Numbered from the stretch's first letter, positions 1 to 10,555 are shown. The stretch is DNA of 40,416 nt from Entrophospora sp. SA101 (GCA_958430865.1 CAUDNR010000313.1:1-40416), one strand, 5' to 3'. A program made the numbers and translations. Notes: a model not told the origin generated them from the letters alone.

Positions 1-99
1 AGTACTTATTTACTAATTGCTAGTGGAGCCGGAATTGTTTTATTAGGATTAGGGATTTATTGATTGTTAAGGAGAAAGAAATCTTTGAGGAAAAAGTAA
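1..99 (+). CDS. C-terminal end of a membrane-anchored protein (partial)
   Basis: The open frame enters from the left edge and ends at TAA 97-99. The 32 visible residues are a hydrophobic, glycine-containing helix of about 20 residues followed by a basic tail (LLRRKKSLRKK), with one in-frame UGA read as Trp. This is the pattern of a C-terminal membrane anchor with a cytoplasmic positive tail, as on surface proteins with a stop-transfer anchor. No sorting motif is visible in the part present. The function of the missing body is unknown. About 95 bases of AT-rich spacer follow, with nothing recognisable before the stop of convergent ychF. Confidence 0.6.
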
Positions 100-193
100 T
101 TATGGTTATATAATGTAGCTGCCTAAACTTTATGCTTATGTTATTGCAGTGAATATCAGTTGGATTTTTCTGATTTAGGTTTTTGTAATAAAA

Positions 194-1273
194 CTAATTA
201 AACAAAAAATGGCAAATATCCCCGTCCTGAATAACATATTGAGCACTTTCAGTGCGAATTTTGCCTAGTTTTTTTAACTGTTGTTCATTGGGACAAGTTA
301 ATCAATCTTGATAACTATATATTTGGGCTCGAATAAAGCCTTTTTCGATATCAGAATGAATTAAACCAGCACATTGTTTGGCATCCATTTCCTTACTAGC
401 CAGTCAACTTTTAGTTTCTTTTGGTCCAGCAGTGAAAAAAACTTTTAAGTTTAATAATTCTTTAATTTTTTCAGTAAGTAAACTAAGGTTAGCACCTTGT
501 CAATTTATTCCAAGTTCATCTTTTTCTGTCGCGGTTAAATTTAGATAATCGTTCTCTGCCTGTACTGAAACAGGGAAAAAATAAATTTGCTTTTCCTTAG
601 CATGGTTTTCCAAAACTTTTATTTCTGCCGGCTGGTTATAATTGGCAATAATAATCATTGGCTTAATTGTTAATAAATTGTAAGTTTTAATTATTTGTGT
701 TCATCCTTGCTCCTTTTGTTCGGTGTCTAATTTTAACTGCGAAATGACAGAGCCGTTCATTAAATTTTGTTCTAGGTAAGCTAATAACTTCAATTCTTTC
801 TCAGTTTGTTGTGGTTGCTTTTTTTGTAAAGTTTGTAATTTTTGTTTTCTTTTTTCAATTTGTTGTAAATCAGCAAGAATTAATTCACTTTGGATAATTT
901 CGTAGTCTCGGAGAGGGTCAATATTTTTTTCTACATGTTCGATGTTGGAGTCAGCAAAACAACGCAAAACATGACAAATTAAATCTACTTCTCGAATGTG
1001 AGAAAGAAATTCATTTCCTAAACCTGAACCTTGAGCAGCACCTTTAACCAAACCAGCAATGTCTACTCACTCAATAACACTAGGAGTTGTTTTGGCACTC
1101 TGAAAACTTTGAGTCAATTTTTCCAAACGAAAGTCAAGGATAGGCATTATCCCATGGTTAGGGTCGATGGTGGCAAAAGGATAGTTAGCAATTAAGACTT
1201 CTTTTTGGGTCAAGAAACGAAATAAACTACTTTTTCCAACATTTGGCAAGCCAACTAGACCAATTTTAATCAT
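194..1273 (-). CDS. ychF: Redox-regulated ATPase YchF (OLA1 family)
   Basis: Complete 359-residue protein, close to the usual 363-367. The N terminus has the P-loop (GLPNVGKSS, residues 7-15), [10 protein letters not shown] follows, and the DxxG switch is in [10 protein letters not shown]. The C-terminal TGS domain ends with KGFIRAQ and the [10 protein letters not shown] tail typical of the family. YchF/OLA1 proteins are ribosome-associated Obg-like P-loop ATPases. The coding frame has UGA at several sites, and the one in KSWLASK aligns with the invariant Trp of other YchF proteins, which supports UGA=Trp. The ATG at 1273 gives the canonical family N terminus. There is no clear Shine-Dalgarno site. 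Certain at family level. Confidence 0.96.
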
Positions 1274-1414
1274 TTTTTAGGATGTCACAATACATTCATT
1301 TTTTTGCTGCAGGTATATGAAATTTTTATAGAATAAGGAATTTTCTGGTTAGAGTTTGACCAAATTAATATTGAGTTTTTGCTTTCTCTTTATTAACAAA
1401 GTATGGCTTGTTTT

Positions 1415-1759
1415 TTATAAATTAGCAGTAGCAATTGCTAAAATCAAAATTAATCAAAGAACTACTAAAAATCAGAGTCATTTCTTATTTTTTCCGAAAA
1501 CTCAACTACGTCAACTTCCAGGTTCACCATCATAGCCCATTTTTTTTCATATCTTAGACCGACTTAGAGAACAAATTACAGAAATAATAAAAATGTATAA
1601 TCATGCAAAACTCGCATATTCTCATTCTAGCAAGATAAATTTGCAATTCTTTCCGCAAAAATAGCCTGAAATGAGTACCGAGGTGATGAAATAAAGTAAA
1701 AAATAGAAGAAAAATTCCTCTGCTTCTCGTTGCCTATTATTGCTTTTTTTATTTGGCAT
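1415..1759 (-). CDS. Small multi-TM membrane protein
   Basis: A 114-residue frame with seven UGA(Trp) codons. It has a charged N terminus (about 15 residues) and roughly three hydrophobic segments (about residues 17-33, 48-66 and 90-112); the last ends the protein. A short loop, MGYDGEPGSW, precedes the third helix. I do not recognise a family. It lies upstream of ychF on the same strand and is divergent from the CPBP gene, with 45 bases between start codons, so the two may share a promoter region. The start is the first ATG of the frame; an internal ATG at 1540 would give only the last helix. Confidence 0.6.
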
Positions 1760-1804
1760 TATATAAATTTGTAGCGGTTCTTTTTAATACTTAAAAAAAA
1801 CAAT

Positions 1805-2429
1805 ATGGAAAACTGAGAAAAAGTCAAGGAACTGAGCGAAAGTTATTTTTATCCTCTCCGTAAATGGTGGTGAATAACAGTTTTAATAGTCTACTGGGCT
1901 TTTCACTGCCAAGGTAAGAAAGTTTGATTTACTTTGCAAAGAGAGAAGAAAAAACTTTTTCAACAAACTAGTATTTTCCTTCTGGTGATGACTTTAATTC
2001 ATTTTTTGGTTAAATTACTCTCTCTCTCTCTCTAACTTACCACCGCGAGCAAAATTAATTGAAAGATTAGTTCAACAAATTACTGAAGCAAAAAATTTTT
2101 GGGGGCTGTTACCGGCAATTGCAGGTTCTTGCCTTTTTGCTCCTGTTATTGAGGAGTGTCTTTATCGTTTTTTTATTTTTGAAATTTTGGGAAAGAACAA
2201 TCCTTTTTCCTATTTACTTTCTTATTTTACTTTTATTTTGGCTCATTGGCAAGTCAGAGGAGAAAATTTTGCTGCCCTTTTTATTCAATATTCCGTAGCC
2301 TCAATTGGTTTTATTTGAATTTATAAAAAGAGCAGCTGGAATTTACTTTACCCTATTGTTTTACATTCTTTGGTAAATATGGTGTTTATTAGCATAACAT
2401 TAGTTAATCCTAATTTTTCTTTGATTTAA
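1805..2429 (+). CDS. CPBP-family intramembrane metalloprotease, phase-variable, out of frame in this sequence
   Basis: The 5' part opens at ATG 1805 and encodes a tryptophan-rich membrane region up to the (CT)8 tract at 2018-2033, where it meets TAA at 2033. The 3' part is open in another frame through the tract to TAA 2427-2429. It carries all CPBP (Abi) motifs: EECLYR (EExxxR), FILAH (FxxxH) and HSLVN (HxxxN). CPBP proteins are membrane-embedded glutamic-type proteases related to CAAX prenyl endopeptidases. One more or two fewer CT units would put both halves in one frame of about 208 codons. The two halves join in topology and length exactly at the tract, so a contingency switch in the OFF state is more likely than a random pseudogene. 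The 3' end overlaps the secA stop by 3 bases, convergently. Confidence 0.8.
2018..2033 (+). repeat. (CT)8 tract inside the CPBP protease gene
   Basis: Sixteen bases of pure CT, preceded by TTA and followed by AAC. It lies inside the coding region and marks exactly the point where the reading frame changes. It is one of five long CT/AG tracts in the window. Confidence 0.9.
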
Positions 2430-4597
2430 TTTTGCTGGCTCGCGGGAGTTTTGGGCAAATTATTTAGTAGTATTTCCCGCATTTTTTTGCGAATATGGCG
2501 ACGAGTAATTTGAAAAAGTTCCGAAGTTTCTCAAAAAAAAGCTTCTTGGGAATCTTGAGGGAGTCAACCTTTCACATAAACTAGTTGACGAACTTTTTCT
2601 AAACTTTCCAGATAATTGGCTCAAGCGAAATCAATTTTTCGTACTAATTGTGATTTTATGTATTGCTGAGATTCTAAGGGCGACTTATTTTGCTTTAAAA
2701 TCATGGCAAAAACATTGGGACTAGCAAGTATTTTTTGGCGATAACTATAAATTGTTTGTCGTTGATGATTAATTAAAAGGTCGTAGTTTAAAGTATATTG
2801 ACGTCCGGCGGCTTGGGCATTACGAATTACTTCTTGTGGTTCAGCCACCATCATATTAAATCATTTGCCTTTTAAAGGTTTGCGGAAAAGTTCTCGTAAA
2901 TTACTGCCATAAAAAACTCTAGTAATTTGTTCTTTTATTTCGTAATTTTTAATTAAATCATCTTCTAGTGAAACATAAAATTGGCTCTCTCCGGGATCTC
3001 CTTGTCGTCCGGCTCTCCCACGTAATTGGTTATCAATTCGACGACTGAAATTTCTTTCAACTCCGATTACTAGTAAACCATCAACTTGGCGGCTTTCTTC
3101 AGTTAAAACTATGTCAGTTCCGCGTCCAGCCATATTAGTAGAAATAGTTACGGCTCCTAATTCTCCGGCTCGCTTAATAATTTGGGCTTCTTCTTGGTGG
3201 TTAACGGCATTCAATTTGTAATGAAAAATTCCTTCTTTAGTAAGCAAGTCTGAAATGTATTCGGAAACATCTAAATTAGGGGAACCCACTAAAATTGGTC
3301 GTTTTTTGGTTTGCTCATTTTTTTTAATTCTTTGGATAACTGCTTGATATTTACTTTCTTTATCTAAAAAAATTAAATCATCACAGTCTTTACGGATCAG
3401 TTTTTTGTAAGGACGAATGGCAATTACTTCCATACCATAAACTTGGCGAAATTCTTCGGCTTCAGTCATAGCAGTTCCGGTCATCCCAGCCACTTTGTCA
3501 AAAAGACGAAAAAAATTTTGGTAAGTAATTACCGCGGTGGATTTGCTGGGTGGGCTGATGGGAATTCCTTCTTTGCTTTCAACTGCTTGCTGAATTCCAG
3601 CACTGTAAACTCGGTTCGGTACCAACCTTCCCGTTAATTCATCAATAATGACGATTTTTTTTCTTTGAGGATCAACAACATATTCTACGCCATTTTGATA
3701 AAAATGCTTTGCTTTTAGGGAATTGTTAAGTAAAAAATTAGTTTCGTGATGCTTAAAAGAAAAGAGGTTATCAATTCCATGGAATTCTTCAGTTTTTTTG
3801 ACGCCTTTTGTGGTTAGCCAGATTTCTCTTTCTTTTTTATCAAATTTGTAATCAATCTTTTCAATCAATTGTTGAGACAAGTAAGTAGATTTTCGGTGTT
3901 TTTCTTTAACTTCTAATTCATTACCTCCTCATCTTTGAGAAATAATTAGAGGATTTTGGGATTCATCAATTAAAATCGAGTCTACTTCATCTAACAAAGC
4001 ATAAGAAAAGCGTAAATTACTTTTATCTTCAATCCGAGTTACTAAATTATTTCTCAGATAATCAAATCCTAATTCGCTGCCGGTAGAATACACAATCGCA
4101 CAGTTATCATAAAGCTCTTTTTTTTCTTCGGGGCTATGGGAATTTGAATTAAATCCAGAGGTAATGCCGAAAAAATCAAAAATTGGTTTGCCTAGTTTTC
4201 AATCCCGGTTAGCCAAGTATTCATTAACTGTAATTACATATACTGGTTTGCCAGATAGAGCATTCAAACAAATTGGTAAAAGTGCCGTCAAAGTTTTCCC
4301 TTCTCCAGTATTCATTTGGGCAATGTTGCCATAATGGAGTACAATTCCTCCAAAGACTTGCGTAGGAAAGAGCAAAAGACCAGTTTTTCGGCGAATAACT
4401 TCCCTTGCTAAGGCAAAAACCGGCACTAAATACTTGTCTAAATTCTTGTTTTTACGAATTTTTTTTCGCAAAATCACGGCTTTTTTTTGTAGTTCTTCTT
4501 CAGTTAAAAGACTATTTTTTTTTTGTCGTGCTAAGATTTCTTTTTGCAGACGTGCAAACTTGCGAAGAATAGTTTTTTTCCATAAATGACCAAACAT
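2426..4597 (-). CDS. secA: Preprotein translocase ATPase SecA
   Basis: A 723-residue motor of the Sec pathway, which drives unfolded preproteins through SecYEG. Visible motifs are Walker A MNTGEGKT, the preprotein/nucleotide region [15 protein letters not shown], Walker [12 protein letters not shown], the second RecA fold with [10 protein letters not shown], and the arginine finger region [12 protein letters not shown]. Near the C terminus, IDFAW-ANYL matches the helical scaffold motif IDxxWxxHL, with its Trp encoded by UGA. The protein is shorter than the usual 800-900 residues: the C-terminal linker and zinc-binding tail are absent, as in several reduced genomes. The ATG at 4597 is the first of the frame. 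A 43-codon gene lies 18 bases upstream. Confidence 0.95.
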
Positions 4598-4615
4598 ATA
4601 ATAAAATTTTAGATA

Positions 4616-4747
4616 TTATTCGTTTGCCTTTTTTATCATAGTTTTTTGCTTACTCATAGCCAAAATTATCCCAAAAATCAACCAAATATACTTAGTTAAA
4701 TTTTTCCATAAATCTTTAAAATTTTTCTTTCTCCCGCGCTCATTCAT
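4616..4747 (-). CDS. Single-TM mini-protein upstream of secA
   Basis: A 43-residue frame with a basic N terminus, one hydrophobic segment (IWLIFGIILAMS) and a basic C-terminal tail. It sits 18 bases before secA on the same strand, so it may be cotranscribed. SecE would be an attractive guess because it is also a short single-TM protein, but the SecE signature is not present, so I leave it unnamed. It may be a chance frame. Confidence 0.35.
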   Translation of the reverse strand: MNERGRKKNFKDLWKNLTKYIWLIFGIILAMSKQKTMIKKANE

Positions 4748-4907
4748 TATTAGATAAGCATATAAAAATTTGGGACTAATTTATTATCCAAATTTAACGC
4801 AAAATTTCTTAACAAATAATCACAGTTTATCTAGAATTAACCATGGTTATTTTTTTCATTTGTCTTCAATAAGTTAGCAGCATCTTACCGGACATAAAAT
4901 TTAATTT

Positions 4908-5522
4908 ATGAATTCTTTCCATCCAAAAATTCTGTGAATTGCTACTAATAATAAAGACAAAATTCAGGAATTCAAGGAAATTCTCTCTCCTTTAGGTTGA
5001 AAAGTCAAAACCCTTTTTGATTTAAAGAAAGGGTTCGAGATAAATGAAAATGGAAGTTCTTTTGTAGAAAATGCCTTAATTAAAGCATGAGAATTAGCTA
5101 AAATTACCAAACAACCATGCTTGGGAGAAGATAGCGGACTTTGCTTAGCGGCTTTTCAAAATTGACCGGGAATTCACACCAAACGAGCCAAAGGAAATTT
5201 GAATTCTAAACAATTTAATCAATTGATTTTAGCTGCCATGAAAGTAAAGAAAAATCGTAAATGTGCTTTTATTTCGGCTTTGGCTTTTGTTGATCCCCAA
5301 AAAAAGATAGAAAAAACTTTCGTTTCTTCAGCAAAAGGCGTGGTTTCACAAAAAATTATGGGTGAAAACAGTTTCGGCTTTGATCCTATTTTTTACTTTC
5401 CGCAATTGAAAAAAACTTACGCTCAACTTACTCTCCAAGAATGTGAAGAAAATAAAATTAGTCCACGCACTCAATGCCTGAAAAAGTTTTTACGTTGACG
5501 AGAAAGAGGATTATCAAAATAA
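4908..5522 (+). CDS. rdgB: XTP/dITP diphosphatase (HAM1/RdgB family)
   Basis: A 204-residue house-cleaning nucleotide pyrophosphatase that removes XTP, dITP and ITP from the precursor pool. The N-terminal ATNNKDK motif matches (A/T)xNxxK. ENALIKA follows, then the catalytic GEDSGLCLAAF (consensus DDSGLxVxAL), PGIHTKRAKG, and the C-terminal SFGFDPIFYF (GFGYDPxF). Three UGA codons in the first third and one near the C terminus are read as Trp. If UGA were a stop, only the last 99 residues would be open. It is followed after 15 bases by a kinase-like gene in the same direction, a probable operon. Confidence 0.93.
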
Positions 5523-5537
5523 AGTAAAAATTATGAT

Positions 5538-6170
5538 ATGTTAATAGTCTTTGTTGGCATTCCTGGTTCCGGAAAATCTGCCACGGTGAAAGAACTAGCC
5601 AAATCTCTAAATATAAAACATTTTTTTGTGGAACCGGAAGAAGAAAAATGAGCAGATGCCGCCAAAGACTGAAAAACTTATGGTAGCTTTTCCATGCTTA
5701 CTTGGTTTCGAGCAATTCGAGTTCCTATGCTATTTGAAGCCCAAAGATTAAATGAAGAGGGAGAGAACGTGTTTATTGACACTTATTACGATAAATTATT
5801 GTATTATTACATTGATAAATATTGCATGCGTTGATTGATGTCTCCTTCGGATCGGTATTTTCAAGTTATGAAACAAATTGCCGAAATTGATAAGGATGTA
5901 CTCCCTGACGCCGACATTATTATTTTTTTTGAAGTTGATCATGATGAGTGAGTAGAATTTCTCAAATTAAGAAACCGAGAAGCAGATCAAGATAAAGATT
6001 TTATGAAAAACTTTGAAACTCAAAAATTTTTACTCGAAGCCACTAAAAAATTGTGTGAGGAGAAAGGAATAGAATTAATTGTTTTCCGTCAACATATTTC
6101 TTCGGTTCAAGAATCAGTTAAAAAATTAAAAAAATTGCTAGAGAACAAGATAAATAAAAGAAGTAATTAA
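5538..6170 (+). CDS. Deoxynucleoside-kinase-like P-loop protein
   Basis: A 210-residue protein with Walker A GIPGSGKS at residues 7-14, an EPEEEKW segment at about residue 34 (dNK family proteins have a substrate-site EP...W here), a tyrosine-rich central part and a charged LID-like stretch (LRNREADQD, about residue 146). This suggests the deoxyadenosine/deoxyguanosine kinase family, which phosphorylates deoxynucleosides for salvage and is typical of Mollicutes. The ERS/DRY core signature is poorly conserved, so thymidylate kinase or another nucleoside kinase is possible. It follows rdgB by 15 bases, which fits nucleotide metabolism. The ATG at 5538 was chosen because the ATG at 5533 stops after three codons. 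Confidence 0.7.
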
Positions 6171-6208
6171 ATTTATTACGATTATTTAAAAATCTTTATA
6201 TATCAAAT

Positions 6209-6283
6209 CGGAAAGTGGCCTAACGGTAAGGCACTTGGTTTGGGACCAAGGGATTGCAGGTTCGATTCCTGTCTTTCCGACCA
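6209..6283 (+). tRNA. tRNA-Pro (UGG)
   Basis: Cloverleaf with acceptor CGGAAAG/CTTTCCG, D arm GCC/GGC, anticodon stem CTTGG/CCAAG around loop TTTGGGA (anticodon TGG), T arm with TTCGATT, discriminator A, and CCA encoded at 6281-6283. Confidence 0.95.
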
Positions 6284-6477
6284 TAAATATTACTTATTTT
6301 ATTTATTTAATTTCTTGACTAGTTTTTTTCCTGAAACCAAAATATTTATTAGATAATGCATTAAGGAAAATAGCAATTCCCAAAGTTAACGCACTTTGTC
6401 TAAATTTAAATAGTTTTTGCTAAGAAAGTTTTCTCTGTCGAAGAACTTTACTCATTTACTATTAATTACTTTATGAA

Positions 6478-6590
6478 AATACTGGCAGTGAACTATTTTC
6501 CCTGTTAAAAGTATCTTCGCCACTGAAGTGCTTGACTGCCGTATTCGGAATGGGAACGGGTATTACCACTTCGTTAGAACCACCAGTATT
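6478..6590 (-). rRNA. rrf: 5S rRNA
   Basis: The closing stem AATACTGG/CCAGTATT delimits 113 nt. The interior contains the conserved CCATTCCGAAT segment and the usual 5S loops. It lies 55 bases downstream of the 23S gene on the same strand, as last gene of the operon. Confidence 0.9.
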
Positions 6591-6864
6591 ATCAAAGAGG
6601 GTTTATTCCCTCAAAACCGAACACAAAAGAAAAATTTCAACCAAAATAAGTCTTCAATAAATTAGTACAACTTAACTGAACAGATTACTCTGCTTACATT
6701 TGTTGCCTATCAACCTCCTAGTCTGGAAGGTATTTTATTTCCTTTCGGAATGGGAAATCTCATCTTGGGGCTAGCTTCGCACTTATATGCTTTCAGTGCT
6801 TATCTATTCCTAACATAACTATCCAGCCGTGCCATTGACATGACAACTGGTACGCCATTGGTTA

Positions 6865-6895
<31 letters not shown>

Positions 6896-7587
6896 CTCCC
6901 CGCAAATTTCCTACGCCCGCAATAGATAGGAACCAAACTGTCTCACGACGTTCTGAACCCAGCTCACGTTCCTCTTTAATGGGCGAACAGCCCAACCCTT
7001 GGTAGTGGCTTCACCACCAGGATGAGAAGAGCCGACATCGAGGTGCCAATCCTTTTCGTCGATATGATCTCTTGGAAAAGATAAGCCTGTTATCCCCGGG
7101 GTAACTTTTATTCGTTGAGTGCCGACCTTACCACTAAGCATCGGCAGATCACTAAGTCCTACTTTCGTATCTGTTCGACCAGTCAGTCTCACAGTTAAGC
7201 ATCCTTTTACCTTTACGCTCAACGCAGGATTTCTATTCCTGCTGAGGATACCTTTGAACGCCTCCGTTACTCTTTAGGAGGCAACCGCCCCAGTTAAACT
7301 ACCCACCAAACACTGTCCTTTTAGTTCTAAACCAATAAGTTAGGCTTTTTTGCCAAACAGGGTGGTATCTCACCGTTGACTCCATTGATTCTAGCGAACC
7401 AACTTCATAGTCTCCCACCTATCCAGCACAGCTCGGAAAAAAAGTCAATATCAGGCTGCAGTAAAGCTCCACGGGGTCTTTCCGTCTAGTTGCGGGTAAC
7501 CTGCATCTTCACAGGTACTAAGATTTCACCGAGTCTATGGTTGAGACAGTGCACGAATCGTTACGCCTTTCATGCGGGTCAGAACTT

Positions 7588-7862
7588 CAATTATGTTAGC
7601 TAATAGTTTCCTATTAGATCAGACTATACCTTCACCTTATTCGACAACCTTAGAAATATTATTTTCATAGTTATCTTTTGCTAAAATAAGGGCTGACGTC
7701 TTAACTCATTAATGTTGAGTTCTTGGCTTTCGCTTCAGTCGTTACGGGTCATAAAACATTTGTGTTCCCACGGTATTCCCTTGGAAATTAATTCTTTAGG
7801 GTTCACCGTTATTAGTCAGTTTACTTAAACAATATCACTACTGTTTTCAGGCAAATTCTTTC
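7588..7862 (-). other. Group I intron in 23S rRNA at E. coli position 1951 (ORF-less)
   Basis: The 23S exons are contiguous when 275 nt are removed. The 5' exon ends ...GTCAGGT and the 3' exon begins AAGTTCTGACC, which is E. coli U1951/A1952. A P1 helix is visible: exon TCAGGT pairs with intron GCCTGA, giving a U-G wobble at the 5' splice site. The intron ends in G. An S-like box, GGTATAGTCTGA, lies 49-38 nt before the 3' end, and TTAAGACGTCAGCC is a candidate R box, but I could not complete the P3-P8 core by hand. No reading frame for a homing endonuclease is present. Intron identity rests mainly on exon continuity, the P1 U-G pair and the terminal G. Confidence 0.8.
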
Positions 7863-7896
7863 ACCTGACAAGGAATTTCGCTACCTTTGGACCGTT

Positions 7897-8196
7897 CAAT
7901 TTTTATTATTATGTTAACATCCAATGATGAATGCGATCAACTTAACATTGATCCTTCCTATCGCTAGGAAGTTCGGACTATATCATCAGAATTGTTATAT
8001 TTCTGTTTGGCGTATAGTCTCTGAGGATCCTACTCAGCAAAATTTGCTTTTGGTTTCCTGCTGATTGTCCGCACCTGTTGGATTTTTACTATCGTCGCAT
8101 TCCCCAAGTGGGAACACATTTTTTTAATAGTACCAAAGGATACTCGGGTTTTCCAGCATATAGCCAAATTTTGTTGACGAAACTACAACAGTTATT
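7897..8196 (-). other. Group I intron in 23S rRNA at E. coli position 1917 (ORF-less)
   Basis: The 5' exon ends GGCCGTAACTAT and the 3' exon begins AACGGTCC, so insertion is after U1917. P1 is clear: exon AACTAT pairs with intron GTAGTT with a U-G wobble at the splice site. Core elements are classical: Q box AATCAGCAGG, R box TCAGAGACTATACGCC and S box GATATAGTCCGAAC, where P7 is GACTAT/ATAGTC. The intron ends in G. It is 300 nt long with no endonuclease frame. Only 34 nt of exon separate it from the 1951 intron. Confidence 0.93.
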
Positions 8197-8920
8197 ATAG
8201 TTACGGCCGCCGTTCACTGGGGCTTCAATTCAGAGCTTCACCTTGCGGCTAACTCCTCCTCTTAACCTTCCAGCACCGGGCAGGCGTCGCCCCCTATACA
8301 TCGGATTACTCCTTAGCAGAGAGCTGTGTTTTTGGTAAACAGTCGTTCGTGCCTCTTAACTGCGACCGATGTTTTCATCGGTACCCCTTCTCGCGAACTT
8401 ACGGGGCTAATTTGCAAAGTTCCTTAACCATAGTTATCTCGCTTGCCTGAGGATATTCTCCTTGACCACGTGTGTTCGTTCTCGGTACGGGCAATATTAT
8501 TATTTTTGGTCGAGCCAAACTTAGAAACTTTTTTGAGAAGCAAAGTATCAGATACTTCGGTACTCAGCGAACCTTTCCCTATCTATCATACTTCAAGGTT
8601 GTGCACCACGGATTTGCCTATGATGCCCTCTAAATACTTAGACCAACACATTCAACAATTGGCTTATCTTAACTGTCTCCGTCATTCCATCAGTAATAAT
8701 ATTAGTGCAGGAATATTAACCTGCTGTCCATCGACTACGCTTTTCAGCTTGGCCTTAGGTCCCGACTAACCCAGGGAAGACGACCTTGACCCTGGAAACC
8801 TTGGTCATTCGGCAAGAAGGATTCTCACCTTCTAGCGTTACTCACACCGGCATTCTCACTAGCCAAAACTCCATCAATCCTCACAGTTTGACTTCATCGC
8901 TTTGGCTACGCTCCCCTACC

Positions 8921-9004
8921 ACTAAAAGGCATTAGTTAATGAATTAAGTAGTCATTGTTTCGGAACTATATAATTAATAATAACACTAATTAATGCCTTT
9001 TAGT
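8921..9004 (-). other. Hairpin extension / candidate intervening sequence in 23S helix 45
   Basis: Between the CCGAAGT segment and GGTAGGGGAGCG, where E. coli has the short helix 45 (about nt 1160-1180), this gene has about 84 nt with a perfect 14-bp inverted repeat (8921-8934 with 8991-9004) and an AT-rich apical part. Helix 45 is one of the two classical sites of bacterial intervening sequences that are cut out by RNase III, leaving fragmented 23S rRNA. Whether this one is excised cannot be told from sequence. Confidence 0.7.
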
Positions 9005-10308
9005 TCATAACTTCGGTATAATACTTGAGCCCCCTTACATTCTCGGCGCAAATTCCTTCGGCTAATGAGTTGTTACACACTCCTTAGATAATGGCTACCT
9101 CTAAGCCAATATTTTAGCTGTCTGAACGAATTCACTTCCTTCTACACTTAGTATTATTTAGGGACCTTAGTTGATGATCTGGGCTGTTACCCTCACGTCC
9201 AGGGATCTTATCACCCCCAGACTGACTGCCAGATAAGGAGTAAAGGTATTCGGAGTTTGATTATAGTCGGTACCCAGTTAAGAGCCCTTCTATATTCAGT
9301 GCTCTACCTCCTCTACTTTTCGTCTGACGCTAGTCCTAAAACTATATCGGGGAGAACCAGCTATCTCTAGGTTCGATAACAATTTCAGCTCTAATCACAA
9401 GTCATCCAAGATCGTTTCAACGAGCACTGGTTCGGTCCTCCATGGGGTTTTATCCCCACTTCAACCTGCTCATGATTAGCTCACCTAGTTTCGGGTCTAT
9501 AATCACTGACTTAACGCTCTATTAAAACTCGCTTTCGCTGTGGCTCCACTTCGCAAGAAATTTAACCTTGCCAATAATTATAACTCGCCGGCTCATTCTA
9601 CAAAAAGCACGCCATCAGACCTTAACGTCCTCTGACTTTTTGTAAGTGTGATGGTTTCAAGTTCTATTTCACTCCCCTTCCGGGGTTCTTTTCACCTTTC
9701 CCTCGCGGTACTAGTTCACTATCGGTGATTGATGAGTATTTAGCCTTGCAGGGCGGTCCCCGCGGATTCCAACAAGGTTTCACGTGCCTCGTTGTACTCA
9801 GGATTAAACGCAGAGAGTTATTGATTTCGAATACAAGGCTTTCACTTCCTTTGGCTTGGTTTTCCAACCAATTCTTCTATCAATAACTTTGGTAACTCTT
9901 AATGCATTTTCCTACAACCCCAATTAGCGTGCTAATTGGTTTGGGCTGTTCCCTTTTCGCTCGCCGCTACTCAGAGAATCATTATTTATTTTCTTTTCCT
10001 CTGGCTACTAAGATGTTTCAGTTCGCCAGGTTCACTTCTAAGCATTATGCTTAGATATTACCACATTACTGGTAATAGGTTGCCCCATTCGGAAATCCCC
10101 GGATCAAAGTTTACTTTCCAACTCCCCGAGGCATATCGCCGGATATCGCGTCCTTCGTCGCCTATCAATCCCAAGGTATCCACCATCCACTCTTTTTAAC
10201 TTACGCTATTTGGTGAAATCTTTTTTTGTGTTCAGTTTTCAAAGAATAACGAGAGATAGAATCTCCCAAAACTAAATAGAACCTTTCGAAAAATCCATTT
10301 CTATATTG

Positions 10309-10500
10309 AAAGGAGGTAATCCATCCGCAGATTCCCCTACGGATACCTTGTTACGACTTAATCCCAATCGCCAATTCTACCCTTGTCAGCCATCTCCCTT
10401 GCGGGTTAATAAACTGGTTTCAGGCATTACCGACTTTCGTGATTTGACGGGCGGTGTGTACAAGACCCGAGAACGTATTCACCGTGACATTGCTGATTCA

Positions 10501-10555
<55 letters not shown>

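Larger units (their letters stand above)
6645..10213 (-). rRNA. rrl: 23S rRNA, interrupted by two group I introns and with an extended helix 45
   Basis: The sequence is recognisable along its length: 5' GTGGATGGTGGATACC, the helix 69-71 region GGCCGTAACTAT and AACGGTCC, the AAATTCCTTGTC segment, the peptidyl-transferase region, and the sarcin-ricin AGTACGAGAGGACCGG near the 3' end. The gene spans about 3570 nt, against about 2900 normally. Two introns of 300 and 275 nt and a hairpin extension of roughly 65 nt explain the excess. The 5' and 3' ends are estimated from alignment by eye and may be off by some bases. Confidence 0.93.

Noticed and set aside
4908..5522. Reading UGA as glycine (code 25) instead of tryptophan
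   Set aside because: Aligned positions in SecA and YchF require Trp, and a Mollicutes-type rRNA spacer agrees with code 4.
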